Assembly (NCBI GenBank): GCA_017466885.1
Contig: JAFTTH010000002.1
Span: 248,001-312,000 of the forward strand
Direction of reading: 5' to 3'
DNA length: 64,000 nt
Source: Oscillospiraceae bacterium
GTDB taxonomy: Bacteria; Bacillota; Clostridia; Oscillospirales; Ruminococcaceae
Shown: piece after piece, positions 31,553 to 42,092 of the stretch
How positions within the stretch are numbered: position 1 is the stretch's first letter
Layout: every line of letters starts with the position of its first letter
The notes under the pieces: model-generated
The model's input: only the letters and a program-made list of their open reading frames with translations
Database searches by the model: none
What the model was told of the DNA's origin: nothing
Translations under genes and position numbers: made by a program

Positions 31553-32362
31553 TTACCATGTAACTATTTTGTCAACGAGCGCTTGTTGTTCACTTGCGGT
31601 GCGGCGAAGGTATATTCTTGTTGTTTCAATACTTTCGTGTCCCATCAGATCTGCAAGCAAAGCAATGTCGTTGAATTTTTCAAGAAAGTTCTTTGCATAT
31701 CGATGTCGAAACGAGTGGGGATAAACAACCTTCGTATCAAGACCATATTTTTCGGCGTAGTTTTTTAACTGTTGAGCAATTCCTCTTGTTGTAATTCTTT
31801 CTCCGTATCTATTCAGAAACAAATAGCCGGAGGAACGGTTGGTTTCCTCCAGCCATGTCATTGTTTCATTTTTCAATTTTTTTGGTATGTATAGACGGCG
31901 TAACTTGCCGCCTTTTGTGTATAAATCAAAATATCCAACTTCAACATGTTCGACTTTAATCTGAATAAGTTCACTGACACGTGCGCCTGTTGCTGCCAAA
32001 TACCATACCACAAAGTACCATTCTGAATTTCCATCTTTTTTTAATTGCTTTTTCAAGAAATTATAATCGGCATTGCTTATAACATTTTCTAAGAAGTTCT
32101 TCTGCTGAACTTTAACAGCCTTCAATTGTAGTCTTTCTTTTCCGAGATACACAAGGTATTTATTTATTCCTTGAATTCTCAGATTTACCGTTTTCGGCTT
32201 AAAGAACTCCATTAAAAAACCTTTGTACGCCAAAAGGTTCTCCTTGGTTATCTCATCATAATGCTCATGAAAATACTGTACTGTCCATAGGTACGATGAG
32301 ATGGTGTTCTCTGAAAGATTGCTCTTTCTTAAATGTTCTTCGAATGTGATTTTTGTCTTCAT
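31553..32362 (-). CDS. Tyrosine recombinase of the hsdS shufflon (Xer-like)
   Basis: 269 residues. N-terminal SAM-like core-binding domain (SNLSENTISSYLWTVQYFHE), then the catalytic domain. R: AATGARVSELIQIKVEHVEV. HxxR: PHSFRHRYAKNFLEKF. H/W: LADLMGHESIETTRIYLRR, with nucleophile Tyr in IYLR. It lies between two inverted hsdS cassettes, which marks it as the invertase catalysing DNA inversion for TRD exchange. It has its own terminator, and a TATAAT near 32410 is followed by an 8-bp inverted repeat (TTTTTGCG/CGCAAAAA). Role inferred strongly from context. Confidence 0.92.
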   Translation of the reverse strand: MKTKITFEEHLRKSNLSENTISSYLWTVQYFHEHYDEITKENLLAYKGFLMEFFKPKTVNLRIQGINKYLVYLGKERLQLKAVKVQQKNFLENVISNADYNFLKKQLKKDGNSEWYFVVWYLAATGARVSELIQIKVEHVEVGYFDLYTKGGKLRRLYIPKKLKNETMTWLEETNRSSGYLFLNRYGERITTRGIAQQLKNYAEKYGLDTKVVYPHSFRHRYAKNFLEKFNDIALLADLMGHESIETTRIYLRRTASEQQALVDKIVTW

Positions 32363-32433
32363 AAAAAGACACCTCCAAATAATATTTTTGCGATATAAAC
32401 CGCAAAAACATTATACAGAGAACTACGGCTTTC

Positions 32434-33037
32434 TCTTATTATGAGAAGTTTGCAGATGGAACGGTTAAATGCATAGAGGATGAGATATCTTTTGAACTAC
32501 CGCAGGGATGGTCATGGTGTCGACTGAGAGAACTATTTAATGTTTGTTCCGCAAAGCGAGTTCTTCAATCCGAGTGGAAATCCGAAGGAATACCATTTTA
32601 TCGTGCAAGAGAAATAGTAAAGTTATCAAATAAAGGATTTGTGGATAATGATTTATTTATTTCGCCCGAACACTATGATGAATTGAGAAAGACTTATGGT
32701 GTGCCGCAAGCAGGTGATCTAATGGTCACAGGAGTCGGTACGATTGGTAGAGTTTATATTGTCCGTGAAGATGATATCTTTTACTATAAGGATGCAAGTG
32801 TATTATGCTTCGAAAACCGTTATAGTGCAATAGATTCGGAATTTGCACAAATTATGATGGGTTCAAGTTTTCTTCAAGAACAAATTCATAGTAAAACATA
32901 TGGCAACACAGTAGATACAATAACAATATCTACTGCTAATAATTATCTTTGTGTTCTTCCACCTCTTTCAGAACAGACAAGAATTGTTAAGGAGATTAGT
33001 GAAATATTTGCGTTTGCGTTGCATATAGAAAAGAGCC

Positions 33038-33045
<8 letters not shown>
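32434..33045 (+). pseudogene. hsdS: Silent hsdS fragment with one target-recognition domain
   Basis: About 200 codons in frame: SYYEKFADGTVKCIEDEISF, GWSWCRLRELFNVCSAKRVL, FVDNDLFISPEHYDELRKTY, VGTIGRVYIVREDDIFYYKD, ending in IEKSLN. It lacks the N-terminal conserved region and any promoter. It starts at a TTATTATGAGAAGTTTG repeat and ends at a palindrome shared with the active gene (33025-33056), convergent with it. A donor TRD cassette in the shufflon. Confidence 0.78.
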
Positions 33046-36030
<2,985 letters not shown>

Positions 36031-38775
36031 TTAAGCCGCCTTTAATATGAATTTTGATAGTTCAATGATCTCTGCGGCAAGCGCAGGAGCACCAAAGCTG
36101 ATTACTGCCTTTCTCCACAAATCCGGATCGACAGAATTGATTTCACCGACACTAATCGTACCTTGTTCAATAATATAATCCGCAATTTGTTTCATGATTT
36201 CTTGCTGTTCGGGGGTAAGAGAACGTTGTGTCTGTCCACAGTAAAGATTAAATCTCTGCGAATATCCCTTCAACAAACTCTTAAGATTACTGTTCTTTTT
36301 ATAAGCAAAGCGCACAAGCTGAATAAGGTGTGTAAGAGCTTTTGTGTTTTGCTTTACATCAAGTTGGTCAACAACGCCTTCGGTATCCAACAGCTTATAG
36401 TTCGTCCAAATGTTATAAGGCTTGAACAGACGGTTTTCAGCAAGTAGTTTTTCTTGCAACTCAACCAACATCGAGTAGGTAATAACCGTATCTTCGGTGT
36501 TGTAAATGATTCTCAACGCCTCAATATTATCAGCGTTTTTATTCAGATAGTCCTCAAAGGCCTCTATAAATTTCTTCGCCGTTTCTTTCGAGAAATCCGC
36601 ATACAACACTTCGTCATTATCTTGCGATACGGCAAAATACCCTTTGTGCATTTCAAGCAATTTATTTCTTGCTGCAATATTGGATATCAAGCAATAAATA
36701 AGATCCTTGCGAAGCGTGTTAGGTTCTGATACGTTCTCAAACGGAGGCAACGTGCCTTTGGATAATGCCTCATTGATATTAAATGCCAAGGTTTTTGGTG
36801 CAAACTCAAAATCAGAGATAAACTGTTCAAGATGTCTACCAAAGAGAACGTTATCTTCATAACGTCGATTTATGCTCGCACAATAGTCGCGCAAAAAGGC
36901 AAGGTTCTCATCGGACACTTCACCATGCGAAAGGTATTCAAGTAATTGCATAAGAGTGGGTATCTTCTTTCCACCTTGACCACCGGGACCGGGCTTCGGG
37001 ATGTGCTTATCACTCTCTGTTACACCAACTGCATCCACAATATAGAAGCACTCTTTTGTATCAGCATTCGGTGTTATTTCTTTAAGCTTGTCCTCGTTAA
37101 TAACTCGGCAACCGCGACCTTTCATCTGAGTGTATAATACTTCTGATTTAACGTCATTCATAAAGAGAACAACTTCCAAAGGTTTCACGTCAGTACCGGT
37201 TGCGACAAGCGTTACAGTTACTGCAATTCTGAATTCTTTCTCGGTTCTCAAATCACGAATCAAGGCGTTAGAATCACCTGCCGAATAAGTGATTTTTTGC
37301 ACGAAGGTTTCGGGAACGATGCCGTCATCAAACTTTTCTGCAAAGACCTTCTTCACCGCTTCAACAATTTGCGTTGCGTGATTATCGTCTTTAGCAAAAA
37401 TCAATGTTTTCGGAACATAGTTCCAGTTTTCTTCTCTGTCGGGATATAGGTTGGTATAGATAGAATCTCTATAAGCCTTTAACACCCATTCGATTTGATT
37501 CGGGTTTATAACGGAACGGTCTAACTGAGTCGGCGTGTAATCGATACGGTCATCCGCTTTATACTTTCCGATTACATTTCCATTTCGGTCTAACTCAATC
37601 ACTTCATCGCCCTGCTCAATAGTGCCACCATGCTCTGTGACTGCGGTTTTGATTCTATACACACGAGCAGGAACATTAACACCATCAACAACCGAATCGT
37701 CATAGGTGTATTTTTCAATGATATTCTCATTAAAATACGCATACGCTTCGGGCGTAGGTGTAGCAGTTAAACCAAGAATTTTAGCATCCTTAAAGTAATC
37801 AAGGACTGCTTTCCATTTACCATAGATTGAACGATGGCATTCATCTATGATGATAAACTGGAAGAAGTCGGGCGGTAATTTCAAATCGTTTCCAAGTTCT
37901 ATTGCTGTCTGATCGTCAACACCGCCAGTGAACTCATCTTCTTTGTCTTCGTTTTCTTCGGAAAGAGCTTGTCCGGTTAATACGGCAAACAACTTCTGTA
38001 TGGTCGAAATAACAATTTCGCCATTTATGTCTTCTGCCTTTTTCAGTCTGTTAATTTTGTAGAGAGAACTCATCGGCTGTTGTTTCTCAGTTCTATCAAA
38101 GAGACTGAATTCCGATTCTGTCTGACGAGCAAGATTGTTTCTGTCAACCAAGAACAGCACTCTCTTTGTTGCAGGAGTATAGTTCAACAATCTATAAGCT
38201 GCCAAACAAGCAAGATAGGTTTTTCCCGAACCTGTTGCTAATATAGCAAGGGATTTCTTGTGTCCGAGTTTCAGTTTTTCTTCCAGTTTGCGTTCAGCAT
38301 TATACTGGCAATCACGAAGTCCTCGTTTTTCCAATTTAGGCAATGCACCATACTCGGATTTTTTGCCAATCAGTTTTAGCATCTGCTTGGGAGTATGCAT
38401 AGCAGTTAATTCTACATACTCGCTTTCGGGTTCAAGCATATTCTTAAAATAAATTTTATTTCCGTTCGCAAGATAAACAAGCGGAATTTGATTTTCAAAC
38501 CACATACCAACCCAAGACTGAGGGTGTGTCGAATACCATTCAGCTTGTTGAGCTACAATATCGCCAAGAGAATTGCTTTCAGCCTTCGCTTCAACTACAG
38601 CTATTGCTTTATCGTCAATAAAAAGAAGATAATCACTTTCCTTATTCCCCTGCATTAAGCCTTCTTTTACGGCGGAAGCATAATTAGGAACATACTCTTG
38701 ACGAGACACAATTTCCCAACCGGCATTATTAAGTTGCTTATCTATTTTGACTCTCGCTTTTTCTTCCGGTGTCAT
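36031..38775 (-). CDS. hsdR: Type I restriction endonuclease subunit HsdR
   Basis: About 914 residues. Start chosen at the ATG at 38775, with AAGGAGG upstream (the longer frame to 38847 lacks a ribosome site). N-terminal PD-ExK nuclease: SDYLLFIDDKAIAVVEAKAE. Motor: Walker A ILATGSGKTYLACLAAY, DEAD box IIIDECHRSIYGKW, motif III LTATP, motif VI GRGCRVI. C-terminal helical region. Cuts unmethylated DNA after ATP-driven translocation. Preceded by an XRE controller and two regulatory hairpins (38790-38839). Confidence 0.95.
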   Translation of the reverse strand: MTPEEKARVKIDKQLNNAGWEIVSRQEYVPNYASAVKEGLMQGNKESDYLLFIDDKAIAVVEAKAESNSLGDIVAQQAEWYSTHPQSWVGMWFENQIPLVYLANGNKIYFKNMLEPESEYVELTAMHTPKQMLKLIGKKSEYGALPKLEKRGLRDCQYNAERKLEEKLKLGHKKSLAILATGSGKTYLACLAAYRLLNYTPATKRVLFLVDRNNLARQTESEFSLFDRTEKQQPMSSLYKINRLKKAEDINGEIVISTIQKLFAVLTGQALSEENEDKEDEFTGGVDDQTAIELGNDLKLPPDFFQFIIIDECHRSIYGKWKAVLDYFKDAKILGLTATPTPEAYAYFNENIIEKYTYDDSVVDGVNVPARVYRIKTAVTEHGGTIEQGDEVIELDRNGNVIGKYKADDRIDYTPTQLDRSVINPNQIEWVLKAYRDSIYTNLYPDREENWNYVPKTLIFAKDDNHATQIVEAVKKVFAEKFDDGIVPETFVQKITYSAGDSNALIRDLRTEKEFRIAVTVTLVATGTDVKPLEVVLFMNDVKSEVLYTQMKGRGCRVINEDKLKEITPNADTKECFYIVDAVGVTESDKHIPKPGPGGQGGKKIPTLMQLLEYLSHGEVSDENLAFLRDYCASINRRYEDNVLFGRHLEQFISDFEFAPKTLAFNINEALSKGTLPPFENVSEPNTLRKDLIYCLISNIAARNKLLEMHKGYFAVSQDNDEVLYADFSKETAKKFIEAFEDYLNKNADNIEALRIIYNTEDTVITYSMLVELQEKLLAENRLFKPYNIWTNYKLLDTEGVVDQLDVKQNTKALTHLIQLVRFAYKKNSNLKSLLKGYSQRFNLYCGQTQRSLTPEQQEIMKQIADYIIEQGTISVGEINSVDPDLWRKAVISFGAPALAAEIIELSKFILKAA

Positions 38776-38789
38776 ATTTTTCCTCCTTG

Positions 38790-38839
38790 CTTCCGATAAT
38801 TTTTTGTTATCGGAAGTTATACGGCACAAAAAATGTGCC
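38790..38839 (-). promoter_or_regulatory. Two leader hairpins directly upstream of hsdR
   Basis: CTTCCGATAA (38790-38799) pairs perfectly with TTATCGGAAG (38807-38816), and GGCACA (38823-38828) with TGTGCC (38834-38839). Both lie between the XRE stop and the hsdR ribosome site, 15-65 nt upstream of its start. They could modulate processing or translation of hsdRMS relative to the controller. Confidence 0.55.
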
Positions 38840-38858
38840 TTAACCATAACAGTAAGAC

Positions 38859-39068
38859 TTATTCTTCTTTAGGGACAATCTCCATAATGTCATCCATCGT
38901 ACATTCTAATGCCGTACATATTTTAACAAGAACGTCTGTTGTGACATTATCCCCGCGCATTAGTTTTCGAATGGTGTAATTACTTATCTTTGCTTTTTCA
39001 GACAAGTCCTTCTTTTTCATATCTTTGTCAATCAATAATTTCCAAAGTTTTTTGTAGCTAACTGCCAT
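38859..39068 (-). CDS. XRE-family controller of the type I R-M operon
   Basis: 69 residues from the ATG at 39068 (GAGGTG 5 nt upstream; the longer frame begins at 39083). One Cro/C1 HTH: LWKLLIDKDMKKKDLSEKAK, ISNYTIRKLMRGDNVTTDVL, KICTALECTMDDIMEIVPKE. Encoded just before hsdR, as controller proteins of R-M systems often are. A 19-bp palindrome overlaps its own -10 box, indicating autorepression. It probably delays restriction until methylation is established after transfer. Confidence 0.87.
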   Translation of the reverse strand: MAVSYKKLWKLLIDKDMKKKDLSEKAKISNYTIRKLMRGDNVTTDVLVKICTALECTMDDIMEIVPKEE

Positions 39069-39084
39069 AATGACACCTCGCACA

Positions 39085-39127
39085 ATAATGATGTCATCAT
39101 TATAGCACGATTTTTAATATTTTGCAA
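39085..39127 (-). promoter_or_regulatory. Controller/hsdRMS promoter with palindromic operator
   Basis: TTGCAA (39122-39127), 17-nt spacer, TATAAT (39099-39104) on the minus strand, a consensus-quality sigma-A promoter. ATAATGATG-T-CATCATTAT (39085-39103) is a 19-bp perfect palindrome overlapping the -10 and start region, the expected binding site for the XRE protein. Confidence 0.88.
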
Positions 39128-39189
39128 TAACCTGAACGTAAAAGAGAGCGAACGCAACATTTTCAGTTGAGGTGTATTTTATTTTGTTT

Positions 39190-40269
39190 CTACCAACATT
39201 TTTTGCACGGCTCATAACCTTCATTCTCAGCTTCTTGTTTAGTTACTTGTCGGGGATTCTTCATGTTGCTACATCCCGATCTGCTATGATATTTACTACC
39301 CGAATTTGGTATCCACACCATATCACCGCTTGCTGCCTGATTATCGTTTGTGTTATCTTTCTCAGTTGAAGGTGTACTGGTCGTAGCGCTATTGCTCGGT
39401 CCAGAGCTGTCACCAGTCGCATAATTTATCGTTATGCCGGGTTGGACATTGTAACAGTAAACATTGAAACAAATACTCTCGCCTTCATCTTCAATTGAGT
39501 ATGCCTCCATCTGCACACCACTACATACAAGATTATTTTCTTCAAAAATTGGCGTAATGCGATACGCAACATGATTTCCTGTTTCTCTTATGTAGTCAGC
39601 CACCATGTTTTCAAATGGGAGCATACCGTTTATATTCATATAGCGTGTTCCGGTGATGAGGTTCTGTCTGTTTGCATTTTCTGCGGACAGTTGCCAACCT
39701 ATGAGGTGGCATCTATTCCAAAGATAGCCACCAGATACTCCGCTATAACTTTTCTGAATCCATCCAGTCGGCTTTATGCTACTAATACTACCTCTTTCTT
39801 CGTTTGCGCCGGGCATTATCTCCTTGCCACATGAAGCAAGAGCTACACCGCAGCGTCCAAGACTATCAAGACTTGAATATTTTTCATAGCCTTTCGTAGT
39901 TAGTTCTGCCGCGCTAAAATTAGGCTGATTATTATTTACAATTGTGTACGCCGTGCCTGAATAAGCAGGTAGTGTTGAAGGATCAACAGCTTTTGCCGTT
40001 CCTGTTCCTACAGTAGAATTATTAGGCTTTTGCGTTGTCGATGGTGTTTGCGCGGAAGTAGATGATGTATCTTTTGATGGGGTGGAACTTGACTCATCTT
40101 TTGAATCGGTAATCTGACTTAAATTATCTGATGTGTCGTCAATAATGCTCGATGAGGATTCTATGGTAGAGCTTTGACCATAATCAGACGAGTCTATATC
40201 ACATCCAACAAAGGACAGGAGCATTACGATGGATAATAATAGCGCGAGGAGTCTTTTTGTATTCTTCAT
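39190..40269 (-). CDS. DNA/RNA non-specific nuclease lipoprotein with Ada-like tail
   Basis: 359 residues. Lipoprotein signal LALLLSIVMLLSFVGCDID (lipobox FVGC, Cys at about 24), a long Ser/Thr-rich linker (about 27-95), then an NUC1-type endonuclease domain: LWNRCHLIGWQLSAENANRQ and NLITGTRYMNINGMLPFENM, with the active-site His in NRCHLIG and the Asn expected in ANRQNLITGTR. After a second linker comes a C-terminal knuckle YHSRSGCSNMKNPRQ...GYEPCKKCW, the same Ada-like pattern as in the exonuclease at 20584. Secreted and membrane-anchored; may degrade extracellular DNA. Promoter copy 3 of the shared element drives its operon. Confidence 0.85.
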   Translation of the reverse strand: MKNTKRLLALLLSIVMLLSFVGCDIDSSDYGQSSTIESSSSIIDDTSDNLSQITDSKDESSSTPSKDTSSTSAQTPSTTQKPNNSTVGTGTAKAVDPSTLPAYSGTAYTIVNNNQPNFSAAELTTKGYEKYSSLDSLGRCGVALASCGKEIMPGANEERGSISSIKPTGWIQKSYSGVSGGYLWNRCHLIGWQLSAENANRQNLITGTRYMNINGMLPFENMVADYIRETGNHVAYRITPIFEENNLVCSGVQMEAYSIEDEGESICFNVYCYNVQPGITINYATGDSSGPSNSATTSTPSTEKDNTNDNQAASGDMVWIPNSGSKYHSRSGCSNMKNPRQVTKQEAENEGYEPCKKCW

Positions 40270-40271
40270 TT

Positions 40272-40676
40272 TTATCCCTTCTTATAAGTTTCTATTGTAA
40301 TCTTGTCGTGCGAGGAACCTTTGATGTCTTCGCTGCTGACCTTCTTAAAACCGTTAGCTTTAAGGTCTATATCAAAGACCTTATCTGCTTGATACTTACG
40401 ATTCCACTTGCAGAGGATAATCTCGCTAACATTATCGAGCGAATATCCTTTATCTTCTATGAAGCAGTAATCGCCGGTCGAAGCATTTGCGACATAGTTA
40501 TCATCAACTATATATCCCGATTGGTCACTAAATTGTCTTGCAGAGTAGGCGCTCATCCACAGTTTGCTACCTGCGGTATGGTTGATAATCCATTCTCTCA
40601 ATACACTGTCTTGGCTTTGCCTTTTGCCAAAGAACATCATACCTTTCTTATCATCAATGCAAAAAATCAGCTTCAT
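40272..40676 (-). CDS. Hypothetical protein of the group often labelled ribonuclease Z
   Basis: 134 residues: MKLIFCIDDKKGMMFFGKRQ, LREWIINHTAGSKLWMSAYS, IVDDNYVANASTGDYCFIED, IILCKWNRKYQADKVFDIDL, GFKKVSSEDIKGSSHDKITI. I recall very similar proteins in many Clostridia annotated as ribonuclease Z, but no metal-binding HxHxDH motif is present, so that label is doubtful. It lies 2 nt upstream of the nuclease lipoprotein gene and after a small Cys-rich gene in the same operon. Function unknown. Confidence 0.72.
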   Translation of the reverse strand: MKLIFCIDDKKGMMFFGKRQSQDSVLREWIINHTAGSKLWMSAYSARQFSDQSGYIVDDNYVANASTGDYCFIEDKGYSLDNVSEIILCKWNRKYQADKVFDIDLKANGFKKVSSEDIKGSSHDKITIETYKKG

Positions 40677-40691
40677 AACAACCTCCAGCTT

Positions 40692-40808
40692 TTATTCGTT
40701 TTTACAGTTCTCAAAATATTCGCAGCACAGACAACAGTGCCGGCAATTTTTGTTTAGCGTAAACCATAACTGCAATCTGTCTACAATTCCTCTTACAAAA
40801 GTCTTCAA
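40692..40808 (-). CDS. Cysteine-rich small protein (38 aa)
   Basis: TTG start at 40808 with AAGGAG 9 nt upstream (an in-frame ATG at 40817 abuts the SD). 38 residues: KTFVRGIVDRLQLWFTLNK then CRHCCLCCEYFENCKNE, with six cysteines in the last 17, a likely metal-binding cluster. It is the first gene after promoter copy 3 and 15 nt upstream of the 134-residue protein gene. Too short to be certain, but SD, position and cysteine pattern support it. Confidence 0.55.
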   Translation of the reverse strand: MKTFVRGIVDRLQLWFTLNKNCRHCCLCCEYFENCKNE

Positions 40809-40839
40809 AACAACCATCTCCTTATACTTTGATGGTTAT

Positions 40840-40872
40840 ATTCTAAACTTTTGTATGTCCTATAAAACGGAC
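40840..40872 (-). promoter_or_regulatory. Nuclease operon promoter with shared 16-bp element (copy 3)
   Basis: On the minus strand GTCCGTTTTATAGGAC (40872 to 40857), identical to copy 1, lies exactly 11 nt upstream of TAGAAT (40845 to 40840), 31 nt before the small Cys-rich gene. Confidence 0.75.
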
Positions 40873-40999
40873 TTTTCCTTGTGCTTATTCAAGGGATTGT
40901 TTTAATTATACCACAAATTACTCAAATATCATAACTATTATTTACGATGTCTTCCTTTTAGTTTCTGTATGTATTTAAGTCTATCATCTATACTATTAG

Positions 41000-41016
41000 T
41001 TAGTGTGATACACTAA
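41000..41016 (+). promoter_or_regulatory. Operator at the divergent XRE gene
   Basis: TTAGTGT-GAT-ACACTAA is a perfect 7-bp inverted repeat ending 14 nt before the TTG start of the XRE gene, as expected for autoregulation. A TATACT at about 40989 may be its -10. Confidence 0.6.
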
Positions 41017-41030
41017 TGGGAGGTGTAGAC

Positions 41031-41354
41031 TTGAATTTTGAAAGTATAGGCAAAAACATTAGAACCTATAGGATAAAGAAAAAATTAAGACAAGAAGATC
41101 TTGCAGAATTAACCGAGTTATCGGTCACATACATCGGCATGGTTGAGAGAGGCGAAAAGATTCCGGCACTGGAAACATTTATAAAAATTTTAAATGCTCT
41201 CGAAGTTTCAGCGGATGTTATCCTCGCCGATGTCTTAAACAAAGGCTACGAAATCAAAGGTTCTTTATTGACAGAACAGTTATCTACCCTGTCACAAGAA
41301 GATAGAGAAAAGGTTTACGATGTAATTGCCACCCTTGTTAAACATTCAAAATAA
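41031..41354 (+). CDS. XRE-family transcriptional regulator
   Basis: 107 residues from the TTG at 41031, with GGGAGG 7 nt upstream. Cro/C1 HTH (IGKNIRTYRIKKKLRQEDLA; LSVTYIGMVERGEKIPALET; LNALEVSADVILADVL) and a C-terminal helix (LSTLSQEDREKVYDVIATLV). Divergent from the nuclease operon, so it could regulate it, but its own palindrome differs from the shared 16-bp element. Ends at a strong terminator. Confidence 0.87.
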   Translation: MNFESIGKNIRTYRIKKKLRQEDLAELTELSVTYIGMVERGEKIPALETFIKILNALEVSADVILADVLNKGYEIKGSLLTEQLSTLSQEDREKVYDVIATLVKHSK

Positions 41355-41361
41355 CCCATAA

Positions 41362-41397
41362 AAAGATTCACTTCAACAAGAAGCGAATCTTTTTTTA
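41362..41397 (+). terminator. Terminator of the XRE gene
   Basis: AAAGATTCACTTC pairs with GAAGCGAATCTTT with one mismatch, then TTTTTTATTG. Confidence 0.9.
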
Positions 41398-41498
41398 TTG
41401 TCTGTCATAGTTCACTAAAATTCGACAGTTTCATTGTGATATAACATAACTGTCAGTTATGTCGTGCAACTGATGATTATTATTTTTGAGGTGTTATT

Positions 41499-41708
41499 AT
41501 GAATTTTAAAAACATTATTCGACAAATCGCAAAACAAAACGGTGTTACACCAGCAGAGGTAAAAAAAGATATACGAGAAGCCATTCGACTTGGCATGGCC
41601 TCTCCTGATCCTGCAGTCCAAGCACATTGGCGCAGAATGTCGCCCACAGGAGCCGAACCTTCAATCAACCAAGTTCTTACTTATCTTACTGCTAATGTAG
41701 TTGGATAA
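41499..41708 (+). CDS. Spo0A C-terminal-like small protein (69 aa)
   Basis: 69 residues: NFKNIIRQIAKQNGVTPAEV, IREAIRLGMASPDPAVQAHW, RRMSPTGAEPSINQVLTYLT. The AKQNGVTxxEVxxxIxxAI...NPDPAVQAxW pattern matches small proteins often annotated as sporulation initiation factor Spo0A C-terminal domain, a helical DNA-binding fold. Probably an element-borne regulator; it has no receiver domain. Plus strand, between the XRE gene and the conjugation module. Strong resemblance, unproven function. Confidence 0.72.
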   Translation: MNFKNIIRQIAKQNGVTPAEVKKDIREAIRLGMASPDPAVQAHWRRMSPTGAEPSINQVLTYLTANVVG

Positions 41709-41780
41709 TATTTGTTTTATCTTTCTGCTGTAATCTCTTTTAAGTTGGGAACTTCACTTTCTCCTATCATCATGACAGGT

Positions 41781-41836
41781 ACCACCTACCACCGAAAGGA
41801 TATAGTTATCCCTTGGTGGAAGGTGGTTTATTTTTT
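41781..41836 (+). terminator. Terminator after the Spo0A-like gene
   Basis: ACCACCTACCACC (41781-41793) pairs with GGTGGAAGGTGGT (41815-41827), followed on the plus strand by TTATTTTTT. Possibly bidirectional with the minus-strand gene ending at 41835. Confidence 0.7.
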
Positions 41837-42092
41837 ATCTGCTCAGTTTGTATAACAGACTACTTTTACCGCCTGTCTTCCGGTAACGCTGTTCGGTAGT
41901 CAGTAAGCCTTCCTTTCTCAGATCGTGGAGTGCTCTGCGGATTGTTGACTGCGACAGTTTAAGGTCTTTTGACATAGTCGGTATTGCCGGCCAACATTCA
42001 CCGTCTTTATTAGCACGGTCTGAAAGATAGATATAAACCGAGACGGCGCGGTGTGGTAATTCGGAACGATAAATCGAGTTAAGACGGCTCAT
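41835..42092 (-). CDS. Winged helix-turn-helix protein (85 aa)
   Basis: 85 residues: YRSELPHRAVSVYIYLSDRA, CWPAIPTMSKDLKLSQSTIR, RALHDLRKEGLLTTEQRYRK. The SQSTIRRALHDLRKEGLLT helix pair is a classic winged HTH, like the replication-initiator N terminus (RepA/HTH_36 type) common in Gram-positive elements. It overlaps the upstream coupling-protein gene by 14 nt. May regulate transfer or bind the element's replication origin; uncertain. Confidence 0.78.
   Translation of the reverse strand: MSRLNSIYRSELPHRAVSVYIYLSDRANKDGECWPAIPTMSKDLKLSQSTIRRALHDLRKEGLLTTEQRYRKTGGKSSLLYKLSR

Noticed and set aside
40272..40676. Ribonuclease Z activity
   Set aside because: The protein resembles sequences labelled so, but has no HxHxDH zinc motif; kept as hypothetical.
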